DNA from: Zhengella sp020637775
GTDB lineage: Bacteria > Pseudomonadota > Alphaproteobacteria > Rhizobiales > Rhizobiaceae
Length of the DNA: 64,000 nt
NCBI RefSeq assembly: GCF_041397485.1
Contig: NZ_JAWKWO010000005.1
Location: forward strand, 62,001-126,000
Direction: 5' to 3'
The notes under the pieces are model-generated. The model made no database searches and was not told the DNA's origin. It worked only from the letters and a program-made list of their open reading frames with translations. The translations under genes were made by a program, and so were the position numbers. Each line of letters starts with the position of its first letter. Position 1 is the stretch's first letter. Of this stretch, positions 35,130-43,288 are shown in pieces.

Positions 35130-36287
35130 CTATCGCTTGTGGCCGGTGTCGAGCCGGCGTTCCATGAAGATCGAATAGCGGGACATGCCGAAGCAGAAGA
35201 GCCAGAACACGAAGCCCGCGAAGATGAGGCCGGTGGCCGGTGTCTGCGCCGATGCCCAGGTGGAATCGGAGAAGTTCAGCCGGACAATGCCGAGCAGGTC
35301 GAACATGCCGATGATGTAGACGAGGCTGGTATCCTTGAACATGCCGATGAAGGTGTTGACGATGCCCGGGATCACCAGTTTCAGCGCCTGCGGAAGGATG
35401 ATCAGGTTCATCTTCTGCCAATAGCCGAGCCCCAGCGAATCCGCGCCCTCATATTGCCCCTTCGGGATGGCCTGAAGGCCGCCGCGCACCACTTCCGCCA
35501 TGTAGGCGGAGGCAAACAGCGCAACGCCGATGAGCGCACGCAACAGCTTGTCGAAGGTCACCCCCTGCGGCAGGAAGAGCGGCAGCATGACCGAGGCCAT
35601 GAACAGCACGGTAACCAGCGGCACGCCGCGCACGACCTCGATGAAGATGACGCAGAGGCTCTTGACCACGGGCATGTTGGATCGTCGTCCCAGCGCCAGC
35701 ACGATGCCGAAGGGCAAGGACACGGCGATCCCGACGAAGGAAAGCACCAGCGTGACCATCAGCCCGCCCCAAAGCGGGGTTTCCACCACTTCCAGGCCGA
35801 AAATGCCGCCATAGAGCATGATGAAGGCGAAGACCGGGAAGGCGCCGAAAAAGAGCACGGCGTTCAGTCCCTTGCGCGGCATCGACGGCATGAGCAACGG
35901 CACCATCAGGCCGAAAAAGGCGATCCCCGTGACCCAGACGCGCCAGCGCTCGGCGACCGGGTACCGTCCGACGAGGAACTGCTCGAACTTGGAACCGACA
36001 AAGGCCCAGCAGGCGCCGGCCCAATCGTTGGGCTGGATGCCGCCCTGGGCCTCGGTCGCGCAGAAGGTTCGGTCCGTGCCCGTCCATTGCGCCGAGAAGA
36101 ACAGCCAGTTCAGCATGGGCGGCAGGAAGTAAAGGATGGCCGCCAGCGCGATCAGCGTCATGGCGCTGTCGGTCGGGTTGGCGAACAGGTTCTTGCGAAT
36201 CCAGGCCGTCCAGCTTTTCCCGCTGACCGGCGCGGCGCGCGCATTGATCATTTCCATGCGCACATAGGAGAGGTCATGTTCCTGCAT
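35130..36287 (-). CDS. aapM: General L-amino acid ABC transporter, permease AapM
   Basis: One of two membrane subunits of the Aap system. At 385 residues it has the family's long N-terminal domain (FANPTDSAMTLIALAAILYF) and a C-terminal HisM-type permease core with the EAA-like loop ALFASAYMAEVVRGGLQAIPKGQYE. The ATG at 36287 matches known AapM N-termini (…SYVRMEMI). The frame opens upstream to 36434, but that stretch is the inserted inverted-repeat element. No Shine-Dalgarno precedes the ATG: the element's end (GGTAT) is only four bases away, so translation may be reduced or depend on an unusual structure. Confidence 0.93.
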   Translation of the reverse strand: MQEHDLSYVRMEMINARAAPVSGKSWTAWIRKNLFANPTDSAMTLIALAAILYFLPPMLNWLFFSAQWTGTDRTFCATEAQGGIQPNDWAGACWAFVGSKFEQFLVGRYPVAERWRVWVTGIAFFGLMVPLLMPSMPRKGLNAVLFFGAFPVFAFIMLYGGIFGLEVVETPLWGGLMVTLVLSFVGIAVSLPFGIVLALGRRSNMPVVKSLCVIFIEVVRGVPLVTVLFMASVMLPLFLPQGVTFDKLLRALIGVALFASAYMAEVVRGGLQAIPKGQYEGADSLGLGYWQKMNLIILPQALKLVIPGIVNTFIGMFKDTSLVYIIGMFDLLGIVRLNFSDSTWASAQTPATGLIFAGFVFWLFCFGMSRYSIFMERRLDTGHKR

Positions 36288-36291
36288 CGCT

Positions 36292-36556
36292 ATACCAATG
36301 GTTTCCCGCTGTGGTCCATTTGACCGGGAATTCCGGCTGGAGGCAGCGAGGAGAGACGTGAAGGTCGGGCTGGTTGCCCGGCCAAGCGGCGCGACAAGGC
36401 TGGAACAGCCGGAAACCCGGCCTCCGGTGAGCAATCCCGGAGCCCTGGCGGCGTTGGACCGCTTGACCGATGCCCCACATCGGCCTGCGCGATCCGCCTT
36501 GCCAGATCAGCCGGGACTTGCCCATCAAATGGATCAGAGCGGGGAATCATTGGTAT
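36292..36556. mobile_element. MITE-like element with ~48-bp terminal inverted repeats, between aapQ and aapM
   Basis: Positions 36292–36339 and the reverse complement of 36508–36556 match at 40 of 48 aligned bases with one gap; both begin ATACCAATG, and TCCATTTGA is shared further in. The 265-bp element has no coding capacity and fills the gap between two genes that are normally nearly adjacent. Its outer base supplies the last base of the aapQ stop codon, and its other end lies four bases from the aapM ATG. No target duplication is evident. In the mRNA the ends would pair into a long imperfect stem. No second copy was noticed in this window. Mobility is inferred from structure only. Confidence 0.7.
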
Positions 36557-37749
36557 CACCTCTCCACCAGGGCCATCTTGGCGTTGAACCAGTTCATGAA
36601 CAGCGAGGTGCCGAGGCTGAGGCCCAGATAGACGATCATCCAGATGACCACGACCTCGATGGCCTGACCGGTCTGGTTGAGCACCGTGCCGCCCACGGCA
36701 ACGAGATCGGGATAGCCGATGGCAATCGCCAGCGAGGAGTTTTTCGTCAGGTTCAGGTACTGGCTGGTCAGCGGCGGGATGACGATGCGCATGGCCTGCG
36801 GCACGATAACGAGACGCGATGTCTGGCCCGGGCGCAGCCCGAGTGCGTAGGAGGCCTCCGTCTGTCCCTTCGCGACGCCGAGGATGCCGGCGCGCACGAT
36901 CTCGGCGATGAAGGCGGCGGTGTAGAAGGACAGGGCCAGAAAGAGCGAAAGGAATTCCGGCTTCACCTGAATGCCGCCCGTCAGGTTGAAGCGGCCGAGC
37001 GTGGGCACATCCCAGGACAGGGGGAAGCCGGTCACGATGAAGGCCAGAAGCGGCAGGCCGACGAGGAGACCCACGGCGGTCCACAAGACGGGAAAGGGCT
37101 GGCCGGTGGCCATCTGGCGCTGCCAGGCCCAGCGGCGCACCAGAACGATGGCGGCGATGGCGACGACGATGGCGAGGCCGATCAGCCAGGCGCCCTCGCC
37201 CCAGACCGCCTTGGGCAGAAAGATGCCACGGTTGTTGAGGAATGAGCCCAGCGGCATGTCGACACTGTCACGCGGCTGCGGCAGGACCGACAGCACACCG
37301 AAATACCAGAAGAAAATGACGAGCAGCGGCGGGATGTTGCGGAAAATCTCGACATAGACCATGCAGATCTTGCGGATCAGCCAGTTGTGCGAGAGGCGCC
37401 CGAGCCCGATGAGGAAGCCGACGATGGTGGCCGTCAATATGCCGAAAAAGGCAACGATCACCGTGTTGATCATGCCGACGATGAAGGCGCGGCCATAGGT
37501 GGAATCGCTGGTATATTCGATGGGCGTCTGGCCGATGTCGAAGCCGGCGCGGCCGTTCAGGAAATCGTAGCCGGAGGCGATGTTGGCCTGACGCAGGTTC
37601 TCGATCGTGTTGTTGGTGATCCACCAGACAAAGGCGACGAGGCCCACGAAAACCAGGACCTGATAGACGATGCCGCGAATCTTCGGATCGTAGAACCACG
37701 ACGCAGCGCTGACGCCGCCCCGGTCACCGGAGAGTTCTGTTGAAGCCAT
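36556..37749 (-). CDS. aapQ: General L-amino acid ABC transporter, permease AapQ
   Basis: The second membrane subunit of the Aap transporter. At 397 residues it has an N-terminal TM (YQVLVFVGLVAFVWWI), a periplasmic stretch with GFDIGQTPIEYTSDSTYGRAF, and a HisQ/HisM-type core with the EAA-like loop AAFIAEIVRAGILGVAKGQTEA. GAGGGGATC precedes the ATG. The C-terminus (NWFNAKMALVER) is intact even though the inverted-repeat element begins at the stop codon. Confidence 0.95.
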   Translation of the reverse strand: MASTELSGDRGGVSAASWFYDPKIRGIVYQVLVFVGLVAFVWWITNNTIENLRQANIASGYDFLNGRAGFDIGQTPIEYTSDSTYGRAFIVGMINTVIVAFFGILTATIVGFLIGLGRLSHNWLIRKICMVYVEIFRNIPPLLVIFFWYFGVLSVLPQPRDSVDMPLGSFLNNRGIFLPKAVWGEGAWLIGLAIVVAIAAIVLVRRWAWQRQMATGQPFPVLWTAVGLLVGLPLLAFIVTGFPLSWDVPTLGRFNLTGGIQVKPEFLSLFLALSFYTAAFIAEIVRAGILGVAKGQTEASYALGLRPGQTSRLVIVPQAMRIVIPPLTSQYLNLTKNSSLAIAIGYPDLVAVGGTVLNQTGQAIEVVVIWMIVYLGLSLGTSLFMNWFNAKMALVER

Positions 37750-37830
37750 GATCCCCTCATGAGCTTGTCTGTTTATCTGCAGCCCCGATATGTTTTTCGT
37801 GGTGGGGCCTTGCCCGGCCTGCCGGGAAGA

Positions 37831-37859
37831 GGCCGGGGCGGCGGGCGCCGCCCCTGGCC
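37831..37859 (-). promoter_or_regulatory. aapJ–aapQ intercistronic hairpin
   Basis: GGCC-GGGGCGGC pairs with GCCGCCCC-GGCC around a GGGC loop, with one bulged T: twelve base pairs, no T-tract. A smaller CCCGG/CCGGG stem sits at 37813–37826. Stems like these behind binding-protein genes usually protect the upstream message, so AapJ is made in excess over the membrane subunits (family knowledge, inferred here). Confidence 0.6.
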
Positions 37860-37883
37860 GTTTTCAGTGCATGTTGGCGGCGA

Positions 37884-38915
37884 TCAGCGGATCGGCGGAG
37901 CGTATTGCAGGCCGCCCTTGGTCCACAGCGCGTTGATGCCGCGCGAGATCTTCAGGTTCGAGCCGGAGCCGACATTGCGCTCGAAGGCTTCGCCGTAATT
38001 GCCGACATGCTTGATGATGCGAACCGCCCAATCGTTGGTCAGGCCCAGGTTTTCACCCAGCTTCGTGCCTTCTTCCGTGCCGAGCAGGCGCTTGATGTCC
38101 GGATTGCCGGAATTCTTCATCTCCTCGACATTGGCCGAGGTCACGCCCAGTTCCTCGGCGGCGACCATGGCGAAATGGGCCCAGGTGACGATATCGAACC
38201 ACTGGTCATCGCCCTGGCGCACGGCCGGGCCGAGCGGTTCCTTGGAAATGATCTCCGGCAGGACCACGTGGTCGTCCGGGCTCTTCAGCGTCAGGCGGAT
38301 GCCGTAGAGGCCCGACTGGTCGGTCGTGTAGACGTCGCAACGGCCGGAATCATAGGCGGCGTTGACCTCTTCGAGCTTCTCGAAGACGACCGGGTTGTAC
38401 TGCATGTTGTTCGCCTTGAAATAGTCGGCGAGGTTCAGTTCGGTCGTGGTGCCGGCCTGCACGCAGACGGCGGCGCCGGAAAGCTGCAGGGCGGAGGTAA
38501 TGTCGGGCAGGTTCTTCTTGTTGATCATGAAGCCCTGGCCGTCATAGTAGTTCACGGCGCGGAAGTTCAGGCCGAGCGAGGTGTCGCGGCTGATCGTCCA
38601 GGTCGTGTTGCGCGGCAGCATGTCGACTTCGCCGGACTGCAGCGCGGTGAAACGCTCCTTGGCCGACAGCGGCGAGAACTTGGCTGCATTCGGATCGTCG
38701 AAGATGGCGGAAGCGACCGCGCGGCACAGGTCCACGTCGAGGCCGGACCAATCGCCCTTGTCATTCGGCGCGGAGAAACCGGCAAGGCCGGTGGACACGC
38801 CGCACTGCACGAAGCCCTTGGCCTTCACGTCATCCAGCGTGGCAGCGGAAGCGGCGGAGGCGGCGACGGTGAGCATCGCAGCGCCGATTACGCCGGTGAG
38901 AAGTTCTGTCTTCAT
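37884..38915 (-). CDS. aapJ: General L-amino acid ABC transporter, periplasmic binding protein
   Basis: Captures L-amino acids in the periplasm for AapQMP. At 343 residues it has a Sec signal (MLTVAASAASA, cleavage before ATLDDVKAKG), the SBP family 3 signature region (DWSGLDVDLCRAVASAIF), and the C-terminal QYAPPIR ending typical of AapJ. The start at 38915 was chosen because the signal peptide begins there; the open frame runs to 39005. First gene of aapJQMP. Confidence 0.95.
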   Translation of the reverse strand: MKTELLTGVIGAAMLTVAASAASAATLDDVKAKGFVQCGVSTGLAGFSAPNDKGDWSGLDVDLCRAVASAIFDDPNAAKFSPLSAKERFTALQSGEVDMLPRNTTWTISRDTSLGLNFRAVNYYDGQGFMINKKNLPDITSALQLSGAAVCVQAGTTTELNLADYFKANNMQYNPVVFEKLEEVNAAYDSGRCDVYTTDQSGLYGIRLTLKSPDDHVVLPEIISKEPLGPAVRQGDDQWFDIVTWAHFAMVAAEELGVTSANVEEMKNSGNPDIKRLLGTEEGTKLGENLGLTNDWAVRIIKHVGNYGEAFERNVGSGSNLKISRGINALWTKGGLQYAPPIR

Positions 38916-39237
38916 GTGGCAAACCCCTTGATTGCGGACCGGTTTCCCCGGTCCCTGTTTTTCGATCCGGCCACGGCCTGCCGTTTCGGCAATCCATCCG
39001 GCCATTCAAACCGATGGTCCCCAGTGCCCGGTTCCCATTGCAACGGCTATCAAATTCGCTCTTGCCGCCATCGTCAAGCGCCGTCTGTCCGCCAAGGTGC
39101 ATTTCGGTGCATTCGAAGACAGTTTAATGCAAGTTCATTTCGCCCCGTTCCCCGGCCGGAACGGATGCTTGCGAACAGCGGTGCCGGCGCTTATGCCTTT
39201 GGCAAGACGCACTCACCGGCAAAGGGAAGGGACAGGC
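38916..39237. promoter_or_regulatory. aapJ–metC divergent intergenic region
   Basis: A 322-bp gap with no gene, holding the promoters of two divergent transcription units. Near aapJ, GGACCGG–TTTCC–CCGGTCC (38936–38954) would form a seven-pair stem in the aapJ leader. Midway, GGTGCATTTC and GGTGCATTCG (39096–39115) are an imperfect 10-bp tandem repeat, and TGCATT there is inverted as AATGCA about 20 bp later, a possible regulator site. metC has a good ribosome site (AAGGGAAGGGA). No unambiguous −35/−10 pair is visible. Confidence 0.45.
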
Positions 39238-40413
39238 ATGACGGGCACGGACGGAAAATCCAGGGGCATCAACACGCGGCTGGCGCATTCGGGCCACGAA
39301 CCCCGATCATATCATGGCTTCGTGCAGCCGCCGGTCGTCCATGCGTCCACCGTCCTGTTCCCGGATGCCGGCACGATGGCCTCGCGCAACCAGCGCTACA
39401 CCTACGGCACGCGGGGCACGCCGACATCCGATGCGCTGGCCAGTGCCATCGACGCGCTGGAAGGTTCGGCGGGCACGATCTGCGTGCCGTCGGGCCTGGC
39501 GGCCGTCACCGTACCGCTGCTCTCGTTCCTGTCTGCCGGCGACCATGTTCTGATTGTCGATTCGGTCTACAATCCGACGCGGCGGTTCGCCGATACCATG
39601 CTGGCCCGCCTTGGCGTGGAGGTGGAATACTATCCACCGGAACTGGGTGCCGGCATCGCCAGCGTGATGAAGCCGAACACAAAGGTGGTCTGGACCGAGT
39701 CGCCGGGCTCCAACACGTTTGAAATGCAGGATATTCCGGCCATTTGCGAAGCGGCGCATGCCGGCGGCGCCATCGTCATGATGGACAACACATGGGCCAC
39801 GCCGCTGTTCTTCAAGCCGCTCGACCATGGTGTCGACATCTCCGTCCACGCGGCGACGAAATATCCCGGCGGCCATTCCGACGTGCTGCTTGGCACGGTT
39901 TCGGCAAACGATGCCTGCTGGGACCGGTTGCACGAGGGCTTCCTGACGCTTGGCACCTGTGCCGGGCCGGATGATGTCTATCTCGTGCAGCGCGGGCTGA
40001 AGACCATGGGCGTGCGGCTGCAACGCCACGGCGAAAGCGCCCTTGCGCTGGCGCAATGGCTGGAAGGCCAGCCGGGCGTGAAGCAGGTGCTGCACCCTGC
40101 CCTGCCATCGTTTCCGGGCCATGACCTGTGGAAGCGCGATTTCTGCGGCGCGTCCGGCCTTTTCTCCATCGTGCTCGAGGGCGGCGGCACCGAAAAGGCG
40201 CATGCCTTTCTCGACGCGCTGGAGATTTTCGGTCTCGGCTATTCCTGGGGCGGACATGAGAGCCTGGCGGTCCACGTCTACCTGGGTGACCGGACCGTCA
40301 GCCGCACCGATTATGGCGGCCCGCTGATCCGCCTGCAGATCGGACTGGAGGATGTGGCTGACCTGAAGGCCGACCTTGCCGCCGGACTGGAAGCGGCCAA
40401 CGCGGCTGCCTGA
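39238..40413 (+). CDS. metC: Cystathionine beta-lyase (PLP, Cys/Met metabolism family)
   Basis: Cleaves cystathionine to homocysteine, pyruvate and ammonia. The 391-residue protein has the family block RYTYGTRGTPTSDALASA, substrate-binding Tyr/Arg and the PLP-lysine segment HAATKYPGGHSDVLLG; the C-terminal SWGGHESLAVH motif is typical of MetC rather than MetB/MetZ. The ATG at 39238 was chosen over the longer frame on ribosome-site strength and family N-terminus. Its stop abuts the stop of the convergent PNPOx-like gene with no gap. Confidence 0.9.
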   Translation: MTGTDGKSRGINTRLAHSGHEPRSYHGFVQPPVVHASTVLFPDAGTMASRNQRYTYGTRGTPTSDALASAIDALEGSAGTICVPSGLAAVTVPLLSFLSAGDHVLIVDSVYNPTRRFADTMLARLGVEVEYYPPELGAGIASVMKPNTKVVWTESPGSNTFEMQDIPAICEAAHAGGAIVMMDNTWATPLFFKPLDHGVDISVHAATKYPGGHSDVLLGTVSANDACWDRLHEGFLTLGTCAGPDDVYLVQRGLKTMGVRLQRHGESALALAQWLEGQPGVKQVLHPALPSFPGHDLWKRDFCGASGLFSIVLEGGGTEKAHAFLDALEIFGLGYSWGGHESLAVHVYLGDRTVSRTDYGGPLIRLQIGLEDVADLKADLAAGLEAANAAA

Positions 40414-41013
40414 TCAGGGCACGAGCCAGCGGTCCGGCCGTTCCCGGCCGGGCGCCTGCCAGATGGCGCGGCGGTGGCCGGCCGAGTCCAGCGAGACGCC
40501 CTCGATCTCGTCCAGCGCCACCGACACGACCGCGTAGTGGTCGAGGCCAGGGTCATGACCACCGGGCTTCGCCTCGTGCCGGCCATAGCCGCCGCCGCGG
40601 GCGATCGTCGCCCCCTGCGGCTCGGTCAGGCGATAGACATGGCGCGAGTGGCCGGGCAGAGCGTCCCAAGCCGCCAGGGCGCGCGGATCCGGCGGCCTGA
40701 CGAGGCTGGCGCGGCCACGCAGGCGCAGCATCACTTGCAGGTCCTGGCGCCACAGATGGGCTTCGAGCCGCGGATCGGCGGTCAGTTCCGCAGCCTTGGA
40801 ACTGGTGGCGTCCGTGTGAAAGGTGATGTGCCAACCGTCCGCCTCGACGCTGCGCAGCATCACGGTGCGCAGGCGCGGCGCGCCGTCAAGGCCAATGGTG
40901 GCGACCTGCATGAGGCGCGGCGCCAGTTCACGCCCTGCCGCCGCTTCAGCCAGCACCTGTCTGCACCAGGCGGAAAAGGCCCGGAGATCGTCATGCCATG
41001 CAGGTTTCGTCAC
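40414..41013 (-). CDS. FMN-binding pyridoxamine-5'-phosphate oxidase-like protein
   Basis: A 199-residue split-barrel flavoprotein. It shows PNPOx-type features: MQVATIGLDGAPRLRTVMLR near the FMN site, FHTDATSSKAAELTADPRLEAHLW, and a C-terminal WLVP end like that of PdxH. It is not clearly PdxH, since the substrate residues differ, so the reaction is open. Translation starts at GTG 41013, overlapping the SDR stop (GTGA, 41010–41013). The open frame continues far upstream but only as a shadow of the SDR gene. Last gene of a five-gene catabolic operon; it could supply reduced flavin or oxidise a pathway amine, both speculative. Confidence 0.8.
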   Translation of the reverse strand: MTKPAWHDDLRAFSAWCRQVLAEAAAGRELAPRLMQVATIGLDGAPRLRTVMLRSVEADGWHITFHTDATSSKAAELTADPRLEAHLWRQDLQVMLRLRGRASLVRPPDPRALAAWDALPGHSRHVYRLTEPQGATIARGGGYGRHEAKPGGHDPGLDHYAVVSVALDEIEGVSLDSAGHRRAIWQAPGRERPDRWLVP

Positions 41014-41777
41014 GCGCTTGTCACGCCTCCGTCGGCGACGATGGTCTCGCCGGTGATGAAACTCGCGGCATCGGAGGCCAGGAAGGCCGCGACAGGGCCG
41101 ATCTCGTCCGGCTGGCCGATGCGCCGCAGCGGCGTCATGGCATTGCGGACCTTCATCGCCTTCTCGTCTTCCCACAGGGCGCGGGCGAAGTCGGTCCTGA
41201 CCAGGCCCGGCGCCACGCAATTGACGCGAATGCCGCTCGGCCCATGTTCCACGGCGAGATTCTTGGCGAGGATGACATCGGCCGCCTTCGACATGCCGTA
41301 GGCGCCGATGACGCCATTGCCGCGCAGCCCGCCGATGGAAGAAATGATGACAATCGACCCGTTGCCCTTTTCCGCCATGCCGGGGATCACGCGTCCGCAC
41401 AGCCAGAGATTGGACTTCACGTTGTTGGCGAAAATCTTGTCGAAGGCTTCGTCGGGCAGGTCGGTCAACGGTCCGTAATAGGGGTTCACCGCCGCGTTGC
41501 AGACAAGGATGTCCGGCTTGCCCCAGCGCGCCTCGGTCTCGGCGATGAGGTTTTCCACCTGCGCCTTGTCGGAAATGTTGCACGGCACGACAAGGGCTTC
41601 GCCGCCTTCGGCGCGGATGCCGGCGGCGGCCTGCTCGCAGGCATCGGCCTTGCGGCTGGAAATCACCACCCTGGCGCCAAGGCCGGCCATGCATTCGGCA
41701 ATGGCCTTGCCGATGCCGCGCGACGACCCGGTGATGACGGCAATCTTGCCATCCAGCGAAAACGGATTGCGATACAC
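41010..41777 (-). CDS. SDR-family NAD(P)-dependent oxidoreductase
   Basis: A classical short-chain dehydrogenase of 255 residues: the cofactor motif TGSSRGIG (16–23), NAAVNPYYG, catalytic S146/S147 in IIISSIGG, and Y160–K164 in AYGMSKAAD. The C-terminus GETIVADGGVTSA is typical. The substrate is unknown; homologues of this type oxidise acyl-CoA alcohols, diols or cyclic alcohols. It lies downstream of the GS-like and Rieske genes on the same strand and is coupled to the PNPOx-like gene. Confidence 0.9.
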   Translation of the reverse strand: MYRNPFSLDGKIAVITGSSRGIGKAIAECMAGLGARVVISSRKADACEQAAAGIRAEGGEALVVPCNISDKAQVENLIAETEARWGKPDILVCNAAVNPYYGPLTDLPDEAFDKIFANNVKSNLWLCGRVIPGMAEKGNGSIVIISSIGGLRGNGVIGAYGMSKAADVILAKNLAVEHGPSGIRVNCVAPGLVRTDFARALWEDEKAMKVRNAMTPLRRIGQPDEIGPVAAFLASDAASFITGETIVADGGVTSA

Positions 41778-41813
41778 GGATTTTCCCTCCCGTCAGTCTT
41801 TTCGATTCCGCCG

Positions 41814-43277
41814 TCAGAACAGCGAAAAATATTCCCTGTGCTCCCATTCGGAGATTTCCGAAAGGTAGCGGTCCCATTCTGCCCGCTTGATGCGTGTCAG
41901 CCAGTCGGCCACGGTTTCACCCAGCGCCGCGCGCCAGAAGGCACTGCCGGCGAAGGCCTCGATGGCGGCACCCAGATTGCGCGGCAGGCGCTCCGCGTCC
42001 CCGGCATAGGGGCTTTCCACCGGGGCGGGCGCGGTCAGGCCGCGCGTCACGCCATCGAGGCCGGCCAGGATCTGCGAGGCAAGCGCGAGATGCGGGTTGG
42101 CCGCCGGTTCCGGGGTACGGTTCTCGATGCGGCTGGCCGGATCGCCCTCGCGAAACAGCGCACGCAGCATGGCGCCCTTGTTGTCATGGGCCCATTGCAC
42201 GCGATCCGGAGCCAGCAAGGCGGACAGGTAGCGCTTGTAGCCGTTGACGGTCGGCGTGGTCAGCATGCAGCCGGACACGGCATGTTCGAGCAGGCCGGCG
42301 ATCCAGCCGGAGGCCGTCGGTGTCGGCTCACGCCCGGCCTGCGGCATGAAGCGGTTTTCCTCGCCGCCCAGGCCGGTGACGGACTGATGCACGTGCCAAC
42401 CGCTGGCCATGCCGTTTTCGACGCGTGGTCGCGACATGAAGGTGGCGTGCAGGCCGTTGCGGGCGCAAACGGACTTCACACAATGGCGGAACAGGACGGC
42501 ATTGTCGGCGGCCGCCATGGCGCGCTGCGGCTCGAAGGTGAACTCGAACTGGCTGGGGCCGAATTCGATCTCCATGGTCCGAACGGGCAGGTCCATGGCG
42601 AGGGCCGCGCGGCGCAACTCGTCCATCACCGGTTCCAGGGCGTCGTAGCGCGCCTCGGTCAGATACTGGTAGCCATGGGCAAGCAATTGCGTCTCGGGCG
42701 GCCGGGGCGGCATGCCGCCATCGCCGTGGGCCAGTCGCTCGTCGGTGACGGAAAAAACGAAGAATTCCTGTTCGAGGCCAAAGAGCGCATCCATGCCGGC
42801 GGCGTTCAGCCGGTCCACGGCGGCGCCAAGAATGCCGCGCGCCGACAAGGGCAGCGCTTCGCCATCGGCCTGCCAGATGTCGCAGAGGATGAGGGCGGAA
42901 TGCGGCGACCAGGGCAGCGGGCGAAAGCTGCGCGGATCGGGCACCATGAGGAAGTCGCCCGCGCCGGTCAGCACACCACGGCCGAAACCGGAATCGGCGG
43001 CCCAGACATCGAAAACGGTGCGGTGCGACGTGTCCTTCAGCAGCAGTGTCGATGTCATGGCGACGCCAGAGCGGAAGGCGGAGGCGAGCGCATCGGCGAC
43101 CAGCGTCTTGCCGCGCAGGATGCCGTGCTGGTCGATGAAACAGACGCGCACGGTCTCGAATTCACCGGCCTCCATCTCGGCGCAGATTTCGGCTGCGCGG
43201 CGGAATCCCTCGTCGTCAAGCAGGCCCTTGGTGCCGACCAGACCGGACTTCAGGCTATCAGGCGAATGTCCCCCCAT
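41814..43277 (-). CDS. Glutamine synthetase-like gamma-glutamyl ligase (PuuA/GlnT-type)
   Basis: A 487-residue GS-fold ligase. The GS core is visible: metal/substrate Glu residues in GLEQEFFVF and MEIEFGPSQFEFTF, His in SGWHVHQSV, and the C-terminal SRIENRTPEPAANPHLAL. The N-terminal FIDQHGILRGKTL belongs to the PuuA/FluG/GlnT group, which attach Glu to amines, not to true nitrogen-assimilating GlnA. It starts eleven bases after a Rieske oxygenase gene. By analogy with gamma-glutamylanilide and gamma-glutamylpolyamine synthetases, it may activate an amine before or after oxygenation. Actual substrate unknown. Confidence 0.86.
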   Translation of the reverse strand: MGGHSPDSLKSGLVGTKGLLDDEGFRRAAEICAEMEAGEFETVRVCFIDQHGILRGKTLVADALASAFRSGVAMTSTLLLKDTSHRTVFDVWAADSGFGRGVLTGAGDFLMVPDPRSFRPLPWSPHSALILCDIWQADGEALPLSARGILGAAVDRLNAAGMDALFGLEQEFFVFSVTDERLAHGDGGMPPRPPETQLLAHGYQYLTEARYDALEPVMDELRRAALAMDLPVRTMEIEFGPSQFEFTFEPQRAMAAADNAVLFRHCVKSVCARNGLHATFMSRPRVENGMASGWHVHQSVTGLGGEENRFMPQAGREPTPTASGWIAGLLEHAVSGCMLTTPTVNGYKRYLSALLAPDRVQWAHDNKGAMLRALFREGDPASRIENRTPEPAANPHLALASQILAGLDGVTRGLTAPAPVESPYAGDAERLPRNLGAAIEAFAGSAFWRAALGETVADWLTRIKRAEWDRYLSEISEWEHREYFSLF

Positions 43278-43288
43278 CGCGCTCCCCT

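Noticed and set aside
36288..36434. N-terminal extension of aapM
   Set aside because: The open frame runs through the inverted-repeat element; the known AapM N-terminus matches the start at 36287.
40414..41877. 487-codon minus-strand frame covering the PNPOx-like gene and its upstream region
   Set aside because: Only the last ~200 codons from GTG 41013 match a protein family; the rest is an out-of-frame shadow of the SDR gene.
41814..43277. Calling the GS-like gene glnA or another nitrogen-assimilation glutamine synthetase
   Set aside because: Its N-terminal motif and length fit the PuuA/GlnT gamma-glutamyl ligase group, and its operon partners are catabolic.
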